Source of the DNA: Myxococcota bacterium
Lineage (GTDB): Bacteria > Myxococcota > JAJVIH01
Direction: 5' to 3'
DNA length: 55,513 bases
Assembly: GCA_022072125.1 (NCBI GenBank)
Contig: JAJVIH010000005.1
Coordinates: forward strand, 1 to 55,513
Shown here piece by piece: positions 29,782 through 38,929 of the stretch. Made by a program: the position numbers and the translations under genes. The notes beneath the pieces were generated by a model. The model was not told the DNA's origin, did not search any database, and saw only the letters and a program-made list of their open reading frames with translations. The first letter of the stretch is position 1. Each line of letters begins with the position of its first letter.

Positions 29782-29808
29782 TCCGGCCGGCGCCATGAGG
29801 TGAGGCGG

Positions 29809-31146
29809 TTGTCAGTCCACCCGGATCAGCCGCACCTCTATGTCGCTCCGGTATTGCGGCCGCTTTCACCCCGCCGGGCGGAATACCTGACCGATCACGC
29901 CATTCTCGTGGAACGGGGAAAAATCTCCGCCGTCGCCTCCGCCGCCAGTTTCGCCGGGTCCCCGGGCCTGCGCCGGATTGTTCTGGAAGGCCAGATGATC
30001 ATGCCGGGCCTGACGGACGCGCATCTCCACCTCGCCCAACTCGACGCGGTCGCCCTCGATGGACACGAACTGCTCGACTGGCTGGAGCATCATATCTTCC
30101 CGGCGGAATCGGCGCTTTCCCACGAGGAACTCGCCCGCGACACCGCCCGCCGGTTTTTCGCCGAACTGACGGAAGGCGGAACCACGGCGGCGGCGATCTA
30201 CACATCCCTGCACGAAAACGCCTGCCATATCGCCTTTGAAGAAGCGGAACGCTCGGGCCTGCGCGCCGCCATGGGGAAGCCGCTGATGGACACCGGGGGC
30301 CCCTATTCCGAATCCACCGGAGAGGCGATTTCATCCATGACCCGCCTGTTCCGGCGCTGGCATGGCGCCGGAGAAGGGCGCCTGCAATTCGCCGTGACGC
30401 CCCGTTTCGCCCTGTCATGCAGCGACGGACTCATGGCCGCCGCCGGACGACTGGCCCGGGACAACGGTCTGCTGGTCCAGACCCACATGTCTGAAAATCT
30501 GGATGAAATCCGCGCGGTCCGGGAACGCTTTCCACAACATTCCTCATATGGCGCGGTCTATGATCATTTTGGACTGATGGGGCCACGCACCCTGCTGGCC
30601 CACTGCATCCACCTCACGGAGGATGAAAAGCGGCTTCTCGCGGAACGGGAAGCCACGGTGGCCCATTGCCCCCGGTCCAACCTGTTCCTGCGCAGCGGCA
30701 TGATGCACGTTCGATCCGCGCTGCAAAACGGCATTCGCGTGGGGCTGGGCACCGATATCGCGGCGGGCCCCACCACGTTCATGCCCGATGAAATGCGCGC
30801 GGCGATTGATGTTTCCAAGGCCCGGTACGCGCTGGACAAAAGCGCCAACGGCTCCGCCGCTGAACCGCTGACCCCGGAGGAAACCCTCTACATGGCGACG
30901 GCGGGCGGGGCGGACGCCCTGGGATTGCATGGCGTCCGCGGACGCCTGCTCCCCGGCGAGGAGGCCGATTTCATCGCGGTGGATATCCAGTCGCTGCACC
31001 CGCAGGGAGGCCCGCCGGGATTCCGGCTGCCGGAACGGCCCCTGCTCTCCCGTTTCATCTACCGCGCCACTCCCGCCATGATCACGGGCGTCTGGGTCCG
31101 CGGACGGCGGCTCAAGGGTGAAAATCCGCCCACCGCCACACACTGA
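29809..31146 (+). CDS. guaD: Guanine deaminase-like amidohydrolase
   Basis: About 445 residues. The family converts guanine to xanthine and ammonia with one zinc ion. The metal motif PGLTDAHLHLAQ is near residue 66. LLDWLEHHIFPAE and RRFFAELTEGGTTAA are typical of guanine deaminases. His in QTHMSEN, His in LAHCIHL and Asp in GLGTDIAAG complete the metal set. Two starts are possible: TTG at 29809, with GAGGTGA 5 nt upstream, and GTG at 29800 without a ribosome site. It is co-directional with the Wzc-like gene, 27 bp downstream, with no clear functional link. A related amidohydrolase substrate cannot be excluded. Confidence 0.85.
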   Translation: MSVHPDQPHLYVAPVLRPLSPRRAEYLTDHAILVERGKISAVASAASFAGSPGLRRIVLEGQMIMPGLTDAHLHLAQLDAVALDGHELLDWLEHHIFPAESALSHEELARDTARRFFAELTEGGTTAAAIYTSLHENACHIAFEEAERSGLRAAMGKPLMDTGGPYSESTGEAISSMTRLFRRWHGAGEGRLQFAVTPRFALSCSDGLMAAAGRLARDNGLLVQTHMSENLDEIRAVRERFPQHSSYGAVYDHFGLMGPRTLLAHCIHLTEDEKRLLAEREATVAHCPRSNLFLRSGMMHVRSALQNGIRVGLGTDIAAGPTTFMPDEMRAAIDVSKARYALDKSANGSAAEPLTPEETLYMATAGGADALGLHGVRGRLLPGEEADFIAVDIQSLHPQGGPPGFRLPERPLLSRFIYRATPAMITGVWVRGRRLKGENPPTATH

Positions 31147-31220
31147 TCGTTGAATGATCCGGACCACCTTGGTGCTTGCTGAATGGCCTCCTGCCCGCCG
31201 GGCGCCGCCGGAAACGGAGA

Positions 31221-31715
31221 TTATTCCCGCGGAGGAGGGGACTCCTCCGCCTGTTTTTCCAGATCGGCCTTGAAACGGGCCAGTTCCCCGGCGGGCATGT
31301 AAAAGGCCGCCGCCAGGCCGGGATTGATCGCCAGCCCCAGTTCGGGCGGAACCCTGGACAACAGCCAGTCGGCGTCCACCAGCACCGCCGTCCGCATGTT
31401 CTGAAGGTGGGGGTTCTCCTTCTGGTTCATGCGCGCGCGCGAAGTAAACGCCAGGATCATCTGTCCCTGCCGCTCCCAGGCCGACACGATCAAATCCATC
31501 TTGCCGCCGAGGGCGTCATTGGCGTCGCCGCGCATGGGCGTATAGAGCTTGGAACGCAACAACAGGTCGAGGAAACGGCTCATGTCGCCCTTGCCCTTGC
31601 AGAGGGCCTTCAGTTCGCGTTCCAACTCATTGGCCGGGACAAATTTATCCAGGCTTTCACTCAGACTGTCGCCCGGCTGTTTTCCAAAACGGAAGAGACT
31701 GGAAAGGAATTTCAT
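31221..31715 (-). CDS. SseB-like domain protein
   Basis: 164 residues, soluble. The N-terminal half (ELERELKALCKGKGDMSRFLDLLLRSKLYTP) matches the start of the SseB N-terminal domain: an acidic and hydrophobic helix, then a strand ending in a Tyr-Thr-Pro or Tyr-Val-Pro. The family is widespread and its role is unclear. Here it is the last gene of the eight-gene GlmL-like membrane operon, and its ATG overlaps the previous stop (ATGA). There is no type III secretion gene nearby, so the SseB name should not be read as a virulence function. Confidence 0.8.
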   Translation of the reverse strand: MKFLSSLFRFGKQPGDSLSESLDKFVPANELERELKALCKGKGDMSRFLDLLLRSKLYTPMRGDANDALGGKMDLIVSAWERQGQMILAFTSRARMNQKENPHLQNMRTAVLVDADWLLSRVPPELGLAINPGLAAAFYMPAGELARFKADLEKQAEESPPPRE

Positions 31716-32440
31716 GGCTGTTTCATTTCCGCGGATTCAGCCGGAGGCTTCCGGAGCCGTCCGGTCAAAAAGACTCCCGCCACGACCAGCACCGTGAAAA
31801 CCAGCGTGGCGTAGTGGTAATCGTATAATTCCTGGGCGCGGCCAATCGCCAGGGAAATCCGGCCCATGACGGTATAGCCGAAGGAAGCGCCGAAGGAGAT
31901 CATCAGGAAATACATGCCCACCCGCGAGGCCGCTCCCAACGCGCCCTTGTGCTCGCGGGAGAAAAAGAAAAACAGCAGGCAGCAGATCAGGCCGGCGAAG
32001 CCAATCCAGTTGTTGATCGCCTCGCGCCAGGTGGTCTGGCCGGACGCCCACAGCGGCTGCATGCTGGACTGAATCTGGATGATCAAATCCGACGAGGCGA
32101 AACCGATGATTTGCGCCCCCGCGAACGCGCCAATCACAAACGCGATGGGAATGGTCGCCAGCCAGGCGATCTTTTTGAACAGGGTCGCGAACATCAACAG
32201 CGAGAGCGCGATGGGCGTGAGCGCCATGGCCAGTTTTCCCGGATCGCCCCCGGATTCCCGCAAGGGCATGATCAGTTCCGGGAGGATATTGGTGTGGAAC
32301 ACCACGACCAGCCAATAACCCGCCGAAACCCCCAGGTAGATATGCTCCGCGAGTTTGTAGAAGGGGTTGTCCTTGTAAAGAAAGGACAGGATGAACACCG
32401 TCAACCCCACCCCAACCCAGGCGCCCATGGTCTCCATCAT
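31712..32440 (-). CDS. Polytopic membrane protein of the GlmL-like operon
   Basis: 242 residues with about six or seven hydrophobic helices, starting at VGLTVFILSFLYKDN and ending near YATLVFTVLVVAGVFLTG, then a short cytoplasmic tail. The segment KDNPFYKLAEHIYLGVSAG and the gene order may help find homologues. The start has AGGAGG 7 nt upstream and overlaps the preceding stop (ATGA). I recognise no characterised family. It probably forms part of an inner-membrane complex with the neighbouring products. Confidence 0.85.
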   Translation of the reverse strand: MMETMGAWVGVGLTVFILSFLYKDNPFYKLAEHIYLGVSAGYWLVVVFHTNILPELIMPLRESGGDPGKLAMALTPIALSLLMFATLFKKIAWLATIPIAFVIGAFAGAQIIGFASSDLIIQIQSSMQPLWASGQTTWREAINNWIGFAGLICCLLFFFFSREHKGALGAASRVGMYFLMISFGASFGYTVMGRISLAIGRAQELYDYHYATLVFTVLVVAGVFLTGRLRKPPAESAEMKQP

Positions 32441-33279
32441 GGCTTCCTCCTGCCCAGGAAGTAGACGGCGTTGCCCAGCACGATGGCGAAAATGATCAGC
32501 AGGTGGCCGATGTTCTGGGTGTCCAGCCCGCTGATGGCCTTGCCGTCAACGCCCAGGATTTTTTCATAGTCCGCCGAGCCTTTCATTCCCGCCGAAAGGC
32601 CGAACAACTGCCCCGACTTGTAATAGGGAATATAGTCCAGCGCCGCCACCGCGGTGGTGGCGCACGCCATCCGCACGCCGTAGCGCGACTGGACCTGTTG
32701 CACCCATTCCTTGATGCCCGGATACCCCGCCGACACGTTGATCATCGCGGCGAAATCCTTCATGCCGTTGACGCCATTCATGATGGGGTAGCTGTCCAGG
32801 CGCCCTCCCTGGGTATCGGCGGAATACACCGAACGGATGTCATCGGACACGCTTTTGATGACCAGGATTTCCCCGGGACGGAATCCCAGGTTGATGTAAT
32901 CCGTTCCATACTGTTTGTTTGCAAAACCGGGCTTTCCGCCCACCCCTTTTTTGACCTCGTCAATGGCTTTGGTGACCAGCGGCGGCGCGGCGGGCCACAA
33001 ACTCATCACCACCACCTTGATGTCGCGCTGGAACAGGTGCTGGTACAGGGCCACCGAGAATGGGTACAACTCGGGGGCCGAAGCCGGGTCGAAATCGCTT
33101 GACACCAGCACGGTGCTGCCGGGGGGGATTTTTTCTATTCCATCGTAAATATCCTGGACCATCCGGTCCTGGGCGAAGGGCAATTTGAGCGGCATCAGCA
33201 ACGGGGCGAGGAGAGCCAGGCCCATGAGCAGAAAGAGCCAGCGGCGGTCGAGATGGGTCAGGCGTTCACGCAGGTTCAT
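32437..33279 (-). CDS. Membrane-anchored extracytoplasmic domain protein
   Basis: 280 residues. A helix at about 14-33 and another at about 257-276 flank a 220-residue domain that should face the periplasm. The domain opens with GSTVLVSSDFDPASAPELYPF and contains the repeated pattern of a three-layer alpha/beta fold (VVVMSLWPAAPPLV, LVIKSVSDDI). GVRMACATTAVAALDYIPYYKSGQLFGLSAGMKG-like residues near the C-terminus are conserved-looking. No enzyme motif is recognised. The gene is 4 nt downstream of the next upstream gene in the operon. Confidence 0.85.
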   Translation of the reverse strand: MNLRERLTHLDRRWLFLLMGLALLAPLLMPLKLPFAQDRMVQDIYDGIEKIPPGSTVLVSSDFDPASAPELYPFSVALYQHLFQRDIKVVVMSLWPAAPPLVTKAIDEVKKGVGGKPGFANKQYGTDYINLGFRPGEILVIKSVSDDIRSVYSADTQGGRLDSYPIMNGVNGMKDFAAMINVSAGYPGIKEWVQQVQSRYGVRMACATTAVAALDYIPYYKSGQLFGLSAGMKGSADYEKILGVDGKAISGLDTQNIGHLLIIFAIVLGNAVYFLGRRKP

Positions 33280-33283
33280 GGCT

Positions 33284-33931
33284 TCATCCCGCCAGGTAAG
33301 AACGTTCCATGCCCAGTATCACGCGGATGCCGGTGCTGATGGCCCCCAGCGCCGCCCCAACCATGATGGCGCGTTTGCCGGCGAGGTTGGGCACGTCGTT
33401 GATCCAACTCACCAGGTCCGGCAGGTTCAGCGCGCCGCCGGTGAGTTTGGCGGAGAGCAATTCGCCAATGGGCACGCGCCCCAGCATGACGATGATGGCC
33501 GCGGCCAGCAGCAACGTGGCCTCCACCGAACGGGCGCGGAACGCCCGGAACGCCGCCGAGGTGATGTAAAAGGCCAGCAACGCGAACATGGTGGACTGCA
33601 ACGGCACCAGCAGGTGGGTGAACATCCAATTGGAAAAGCTCCCCTTGTCGTCGAATTTCCCCTGTTCATAAAAACCCAGCCCGGCGGTGGCGATCATCGC
33701 CGCCACCATGATCGCCTTGTACATCCAGTCGCGCTCCTTGCGGACGATGCGCGGGAGGTTGACGATCAGGATATTCAGCGTGCCCAGCACGATCATGGCG
33801 GACATGACCGAGATGCCCCATTTTTCAATCGCCGCCTTGGGATGCTGCACCAGGGGATGGGGCGAGAAATATTCCACCGTCATGATCACGCCGGTGATGA
33901 ATGTAACAATCAATGGGATCGTTTTCTTCAT
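33284..33931 (-). CDS. Polytopic membrane protein of the GlmL-like operon
   Basis: 215 residues with about six predicted helices. The first (PLIVTFITGVIMTVEYF) acts as signal anchor, and an amphipathic loop (LPRIVRKERDWM) lies between helices two and three. The C-terminal part (RAIMVGAALGAISTGIRVILG) is a last helix with a short tail. Only 4 nt separate it from each neighbour. I see no transporter signature. Its hydrophobicity and its place in the operon suggest an integral subunit of the same complex as its neighbours. Confidence 0.85.
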   Translation of the reverse strand: MKKTIPLIVTFITGVIMTVEYFSPHPLVQHPKAAIEKWGISVMSAMIVLGTLNILIVNLPRIVRKERDWMYKAIMVAAMIATAGLGFYEQGKFDDKGSFSNWMFTHLLVPLQSTMFALLAFYITSAAFRAFRARSVEATLLLAAAIIVMLGRVPIGELLSAKLTGGALNLPDLVSWINDVPNLAGKRAIMVGAALGAISTGIRVILGMERSYLAG

Positions 33932-33935
33932 GGCG

Positions 33936-35561
33936 TCATTTCATGGCGGCGATTTCAAAGAACTGGCTGAATTGCGGCATGCCCAGGGACAAACTGACGG
34001 ATCCGATCACTATCAGGCCGATAAACAGCATCTTGGCCCAATCCGCGGCCTTGAGCGTGGACAACATGCGGGGGTCCTTGGACATATAGGCCGATGCGGC
34101 GAAAAGCTCCTCGCCAATCAGGGTGTAATCGCAGGCGGCGATGAAGAAGGGAAGCTGGGTGACTTCCGCGGTCCCCGCCACCTGGATCGCCTTCGCCTGA
34201 AAGCCGGTTTCCGACAGGATCAGCGATTCGGCGTAGAAACCGCCCAGATAGATATTGGCGGCGGGTTTGTCCCGCAGCATGATGCCGTTGACGCCAGCGG
34301 TGAAGGCGAATTGCTCTTGCGACAGATAAGGAACCGACTCCGGCTTGAAGGCGTCCGGACGGCCGGCGTTGTAATAAGCCTGCTTGACCACGTCCGCGGC
34401 GACCTCGCGCACGAACGGGATCATATTGGGGGCCACGATGTCGCTGTCGTATTCGGCCACCATCTCGGCCACCTTGCCCAGGATCAGCATGGAGCTGATG
34501 GTCTGGATATTGGTCATGTCCAGAATGCCGGGCACGTAAAGAACCGGGCGGCCCATTTCCGTCGCCCGGCCAATCGCTTCCTCGATGGCGTCAATGCCGG
34601 GAATGCGCCGCACATACAGGTTGGCGGACCGTTTCGCCTGCCACATGAACCAGAAGATCAGCCCCGCCACGGCGGCCAGCAGCAGCGCCACGTTCAGCCG
34701 CAAACCATTGAACCATGCGGCTTCCGCCGCCACGGGAAGCGACGGGCCGGAGACCGCTATTTCATCCCGCGCCTGGGCGGACGCGGCGAGGAACCCGGCG
34801 CGCAGCATAAACGGTTTGTCGCCGCCGGGAACCGCTTGCAGGCTGACCAACACCACATCTCCCGCCAACCCGCTGATTTTTTCCTCCTCCAGGGCCTTGA
34901 CCGCCTTGTCTTTGTCCTGAAACACCAGATGTGCGGCGATGGGCAGGGGCGTGGGACCGTCCGCGGTGCTGGCGTCGAGGCGGAAGGCGTCCGGAATCAA
35001 TCCGGCCTTGCCGTCCCTGGAAAGTTCGATCCCCACGGCCACGCGGCCATCGGGCGTCAACGCCAGCGCGGCGATATTCATCAGCCCGTTGGAGGCGATA
35101 TTCCGCGTGACCGCGCGCAACCGCATGGAAACGCCGCGCTTGTCCGGTGGAATCTGCGCGGTCAGGGTATGGGTGATCTGGTCCTTGATCTCCCCGGCGG
35201 TTTCCGGAAGCAACGATCCGGTGGATTTGCCGGACGGGTCGCGGTGGACAACCACTTGGGCGGCGGCGGGTTTCCAGCCGCTGCCGCCGCCTTCGCTGAC
35301 GAGTACGCCCAGCGCCTGTTTTTCCGGGTCTCCGGACTGGCGGACGAACAGGCGCAGCGCGTCGCCGCTGTCATTCCAGCGATCCGCCGCGCCCAGGACT
35401 TCCGCCGGCCGCATGGACACGGGCCGCGCTTCCGCGGCCGCGCGCGCCGGTCCTTCCGCCTGGCCGGTTTCGCCGCCAACAGGCTTGCCGGGCTTCGCCG
35501 ACAGGATCACCCCCGCCGCGAGAAACAGCAGCACGCCAGCGGTTTCAAGCTGCTTTTTCAT
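33936..35561 (-). CDS. Large membrane protein, probably DUF6754-like
   Basis: 541 residues. An N-terminal helix (AGVLLFLAAGVILSA) leads to an extracytoplasmic domain of about 260 residues rich in beta strands. A central helix lies near 290-312 (LLLAAVAGLIFWFMWQAK). The cytoplasmic domain contains NLYVRRIPGIDAIEEAIGRA, MGRPVLYVPGILDMTNIQT and FTAGVNGIMLRDKPAANIYLG, and a last helix follows near 512-530. I associate this cytoplasmic domain with DUF6754 from memory; the function is unknown. Start and preceding stop share one base (TGATG). Confidence 0.8.
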   Translation of the reverse strand: MKKQLETAGVLLFLAAGVILSAKPGKPVGGETGQAEGPARAAAEARPVSMRPAEVLGAADRWNDSGDALRLFVRQSGDPEKQALGVLVSEGGGSGWKPAAAQVVVHRDPSGKSTGSLLPETAGEIKDQITHTLTAQIPPDKRGVSMRLRAVTRNIASNGLMNIAALALTPDGRVAVGIELSRDGKAGLIPDAFRLDASTADGPTPLPIAAHLVFQDKDKAVKALEEEKISGLAGDVVLVSLQAVPGGDKPFMLRAGFLAASAQARDEIAVSGPSLPVAAEAAWFNGLRLNVALLLAAVAGLIFWFMWQAKRSANLYVRRIPGIDAIEEAIGRATEMGRPVLYVPGILDMTNIQTISSMLILGKVAEMVAEYDSDIVAPNMIPFVREVAADVVKQAYYNAGRPDAFKPESVPYLSQEQFAFTAGVNGIMLRDKPAANIYLGGFYAESLILSETGFQAKAIQVAGTAEVTQLPFFIAACDYTLIGEELFAASAYMSKDPRMLSTLKAADWAKMLFIGLIVIGSVSLSLGMPQFSQFFEIAAMK

Positions 35562-36694
35562 CAGCTTCCCTCGATGGCCTCCACATTGGCGCGCGGAACC
35601 ACCGCCCGTTCACCGCCCTCGAACTCCACTTCCAGCACGCGCACCATGGTTTCCGACGCCATCCGTTGCAATTCATGGGGAAGCGCGGACACCCGCCCGA
35701 TGCGCCCGAAATACGGATACCGGATGCAGCGGATCAGACTTCCCACGTCAATCCCCTTGACCTCCTGGCCGCGCTCATCCACCGCCTCGGTCCCTTCCGG
35801 CCAGGTGACGATGACCTCGGGCCGCATGACGCCCGCGCGGATCTGCGTGGCCCCATTGACGCTGGCGCGCTGGCCTTCCCGCGATCGCAACAACTCCCAG
35901 GTGCGGCGCGCCATGCCGATTTGACCAAACCCCTCGGTGATGACCAGCGTGGTCCCCAGCTTCTCCGTGCCGGTGATGGCGACGCCCAGTTCATACCCCA
36001 GAATGCGCCGGATGTCGTCGAAATGGAATCCGCCCGTGACAACCGCCTTCACACCCAGTTCCCGGGCGCGCTCGAAACCCGCGCGCGTCAGAAATCCGCC
36101 CCCCACCACCACCTTGCCGCGGTGCTGTCCGCCAAAATCCCCGGCGTCCAGCATCGCATCAGGCGACGCCGCCAACATCATGATCTCGCCCTTGACCTCG
36201 CCGCCCAGGCCGATGATGCCCTGGATCTGCATGGCCACGGTCTTCACCACCACGCCCTCGCCGGGGATAAGCTCCTCCACCACGCCGTCCACGTAGGCGT
36301 CAATGGCGACTTCCACCGGCTTCTCGCGCAGCATGATCTGCCCGGAGACTTTTGAAATGCTCTCGATGGTTCCCTCCACGGGCGAAGCCAACTGGCTGCG
36401 GAAGAACCCCAGAAAACCCTCGGACTCGCCGATCAGTTCGCCCTTGGCGACCTCGTCTCCCTCCCGCTTGCGCAAGACATGGGTAACCTCGGCGGGCATG
36501 ACTGACAGGATATTCGCCGCGTTCACCGGAAAGACCTTGCCGGGCAGACTGGTGCGCGCCACGATGTCATCCGCCTTGAGGCGCTGGCCCGTCACGGGCA
36601 GCACCTCGCCGCGCAACGGCAGTTTCCGCTCCTTGCGGATGACCGCGCGTTCGCTGACCTTGAGCCCTGGCGTGAATACGTTCGCCATGTTCAA
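35561..36694 (-). CDS. Lipoyl/hybrid-motif and KOW-like protein
   Basis: 377 residues, soluble. Residues about 45-160 contain Gly-rich turns such as LASPVEGTIESIS and YVDGVVEELIPGEGVVV, reminiscent of biotinyl/lipoyl or RnfC-like barrel-sandwich folds, without a clear lipoylation Lys. The C-terminus (FGRIGRVSALP... then VVPRANVEAIE) looks like a KOW/translation-type small barrel. The middle part holds several Gly-Gly turns (VKAVVTGGFHFDDI). Its start overlaps the GlmL-like stop (ATGA). A scaffold or regulatory role for the membrane complex is inferred from context only. Confidence 0.75.
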   Translation of the reverse strand: MNMANVFTPGLKVSERAVIRKERKLPLRGEVLPVTGQRLKADDIVARTSLPGKVFPVNAANILSVMPAEVTHVLRKREGDEVAKGELIGESEGFLGFFRSQLASPVEGTIESISKVSGQIMLREKPVEVAIDAYVDGVVEELIPGEGVVVKTVAMQIQGIIGLGGEVKGEIMMLAASPDAMLDAGDFGGQHRGKVVVGGGFLTRAGFERARELGVKAVVTGGFHFDDIRRILGYELGVAITGTEKLGTTLVITEGFGQIGMARRTWELLRSREGQRASVNGATQIRAGVMRPEVIVTWPEGTEAVDERGQEVKGIDVGSLIRCIRYPYFGRIGRVSALPHELQRMASETMVRVLEVEFEGGERAVVPRANVEAIEGS

Positions 36695-38517
36695 CCTTCC
36701 GGGTACTCGTCAAAATCCCGGGACCAACGGGCCAGCCGCGCCACCCGATCAGACGCCTGCCGCAGGTCCAGGAAGGGACGGCGTCCGCGGCCATCCAGCG
36801 CGATCCCCACCACGCCGCCGTGGATCATTTTCTCCACTGGTTGATCGCGTCCCGCCCCCAGGTCCACGCCGCGGGCGGGCTCCGCCACGGCGCGGATGGG
36901 CTCGCCATACGTGGCGGGGACCAGGATGATTTCGCCATACCTGATGGGTCCGCTCCATGGCTTGCCCTGCGAGGACGGAATCTCCAGGCGCACATGAGCC
37001 ATCACGTCGCCCTCGCGCATGCGTTTGGACTCGACCGGAGCAATGCAGGCGCCCAGCCGGATCAGGCAGTCCTTTTCAAAAACCTGCAGCGCGGCGGTTT
37101 CATGGATGGTCGAAAGCACGCCCAGGTGGGGCATCATGAAAATGGAATCCACGGTGAGTTCGGTGAAGCCTTCGGGGAGGAAGGAATCAATCATTATCTT
37201 CATGGACTGGGAACGCCGGGGCGCGTGGGACAGGACTCCGCCCGATCCGATGATCATGTCGAGCTTCATCATGTTGACCAGGGTCTGGCCGCCTCCCGAC
37301 TGCTCGAACGCCTGGGAGATGTCGCGCTCGGTCTGCACGCCCTTGAGCGACACCGCGAATTCCTTGTGCTGCACCAGCGACAGGCGCAGGGCCTCGCGGG
37401 CGATGGCCTGCTCGATTTTCAACTCCTCCAGCCCCTGGGGGATGGTGGTGGGCCGGATCATCTTGTTGGCGATGCGGTTGCGCAGGTCCTCCGGCGAAAT
37501 TTCGATGGGCGTCCAGCGCATGATGTTTTCGACGCCCGCCTCCGCCAGCACGTTGCAGACGGAGTAGGACATGCCCAGGTTGGCGCTGACGGTGCGGTTG
37601 AATACGCCATCGAAGACCGAAAACACGTCCGTGGTCGCCCCGCCAATGTCCACGCCCAGCACATTGACGCCCTTCTTGCGGGCCTCCATTTCAATCAGCA
37701 GGCCGACGGCGCCCGGGGTCGGCATGATCGGCGCATCCGCCCAGTCCATCAGCTTGCGGTAGCCGGGCGCCTGGGCCATCACATGCTCCATGAACAGGTC
37801 GTGAATCTTGTCGCGGGAGGGCGCCAGGTCTTCCATCTCCAGTACGGGACGCACGTTGCCGGTGATGTGCAGGGCGCATTTACGGCCAAGGATTTCCCGG
37901 ATCAGTTCGCGCGCCTCCTTGTTGCCGGAATAGATGATCGGCAGGTCGTATCCCTGTCCCAGGCGCGGGCGCGGATTGGCGGCGCTGATCAATTCGGCGA
38001 GCTGAACCACATGCTTGATGGTTCCGCCGTCGGTTCCGCCCGCGAGCAGGATCATGTCGGGCCGCAACTGGCGGATGCGCTCGATTTTTTCGTGGGGCTT
38101 CCGCCGGTCGTTGGAGGCGATGATGTCCATGACGATGGAGCCGGCGCCCAGGGCCGCGCGCTGGGCGCTTTCGGCGGTCATGCTCTTGACCACGCCCGCC
38201 ACCACCATCTGCAGGCCGCCGCCAGCGGACGAGGTGGAAATGTAGATATCCGCTCCCGCTTCCCCCTGCTGCGGACGCAGGATGGCGCCACCGGCGATGA
38301 ACGGGCGCCCGCGCAACTCGGATATTTCCTGGATGGCGTTGAGAACGCCCCGGGTCACATCCTCGAATGGCGCCTCAACGGTGGTGGGCGCCTCGCCGCG
38401 GCCGGTCAGGCGGTATTCCCGGTTGGCCTCGTCGTATTCGATGAGGATGGCCTTGGTGGTGGTGGATCCGCAGTCGGTGGCGAGGATCGAACGGATATCC
38501 TCAGGCTTGCGCGGCAT
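36691..38517 (-). CDS. GlmL/MutL-like ASKHA-fold ATPase
   Basis: 608 residues. Phosphate-1 (ATDCGSTTTKAILIE), phosphate-2 (DIGGATTDVFSVFDG) and adenosine-type (IIGSGGVLSHAP) motifs identify an actin/Hsp70/hexokinase-fold ATPase of the GlmL/MutL type. The named family member helps glutamate mutase, but no glmES genes are present here. The gene sits in an operon of membrane proteins, which suggests a different client. Start chosen at ATG 38517, which directly begins the conserved domain; it overlaps the upstream gene by 17 bp. The C-terminal 100 residues are basic and may bind partners or membranes. Confidence 0.88.
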   Translation of the reverse strand: MPRKPEDIRSILATDCGSTTTKAILIEYDEANREYRLTGRGEAPTTVEAPFEDVTRGVLNAIQEISELRGRPFIAGGAILRPQQGEAGADIYISTSSAGGGLQMVVAGVVKSMTAESAQRAALGAGSIVMDIIASNDRRKPHEKIERIRQLRPDMILLAGGTDGGTIKHVVQLAELISAANPRPRLGQGYDLPIIYSGNKEARELIREILGRKCALHITGNVRPVLEMEDLAPSRDKIHDLFMEHVMAQAPGYRKLMDWADAPIMPTPGAVGLLIEMEARKKGVNVLGVDIGGATTDVFSVFDGVFNRTVSANLGMSYSVCNVLAEAGVENIMRWTPIEISPEDLRNRIANKMIRPTTIPQGLEELKIEQAIAREALRLSLVQHKEFAVSLKGVQTERDISQAFEQSGGGQTLVNMMKLDMIIGSGGVLSHAPRRSQSMKIMIDSFLPEGFTELTVDSIFMMPHLGVLSTIHETAALQVFEKDCLIRLGACIAPVESKRMREGDVMAHVRLEIPSSQGKPWSGPIRYGEIILVPATYGEPIRAVAEPARGVDLGAGRDQPVEKMIHGGVVGIALDGRGRRPFLDLRQASDRVARLARWSRDFDEYPEG

Positions 38518-38848
38518 GTGGGTCGGGGCGGAAATAGGGAGCCTCCACGGCGAGGGGATCACGCCCCTGGGCGCGCGCCTCCTCGAAATATTCGATGAAC
38601 TGGAGAATGAGATCGAGCGCCTGGGGTTCGTCAAGCAAAAGCGCCAGTTCGTTGAAATCCACCGCCGGGAAAAAAGCGTGCGCGATGGGAGCGAAAAACA
38701 CCATCAACTGGGAGCCGGTGCGCGCCAGCGGCCGCGATGACTCCAGCATGAAAATGGCGGGCGCGGCCATGTGATTGGCGGTAACCAGCCTGGCCAGCCG
38801 ATCCACCATGGACATCTGCCGCACGCTCAGTCCCGATCTGGATGACAT
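38501..38848 (-). CDS. Small unknown protein, first gene of the GlmL-like operon
   Basis: 115 residues. Predicted to be mostly helical, with a hydrophobic stretch (SQLMVFFAPIAHAFFP) that is too polar to be a clear membrane helix, and an acidic C-terminal half. The open frame extends upstream to 38992, but the preceding DNA holds a promoter and a terminator, so I start at the ATG at 38848. The 3' end overlaps the GlmL-like gene by 17 bp. No family recognised. Confidence in the start is moderate. Confidence 0.65.
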   Translation of the reverse strand: MSSRSGLSVRQMSMVDRLARLVTANHMAAPAIFMLESSRPLARTGSQLMVFFAPIAHAFFPAVDFNELALLLDEPQALDLILQFIEYFEEARAQGRDPLAVEAPYFRPDPHAAQA

Positions 38849-38879
38849 TGCAAGGATTCCCGGGGCGTCTGACGGCCTC

Positions 38880-38907
38880 AGATTAGCACAGCCCGGGCGG
38901 ATGCAAA
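38880..38907 (-). promoter_or_regulatory. Candidate promoter of the GlmL-like operon
   Basis: On the minus strand TTTGCA (38907-38902) and an extended -10 TGC-TAATCT (hexamer 38885-38880) have a 16-bp spacer. The boxes match 4/6 and 3/6, helped by the TGn extension. The expected start near 38873 leaves a leader of about 25 nt. Confidence 0.4.
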
Positions 38908-38929
38908 CTCCGCCGGACGCCCCGCGCCA

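Noticed and set aside
27382-29796. 804-codon minus-strand frame opposite the Wzc-like gene
   Set aside because: The plus strand carries Walker motifs and a Tyr cluster; the minus-strand product has no family features.
33687-35924. 745-codon plus-strand frame opposite the DUF6754-like gene
   Set aside because: It runs across several real minus-strand genes and has no motifs.
36691-38517. Glutamate mutase L as a pathway assignment
   Set aside because: No mutase subunits or B12-dependent genes are near; only the ATPase fold is supported.
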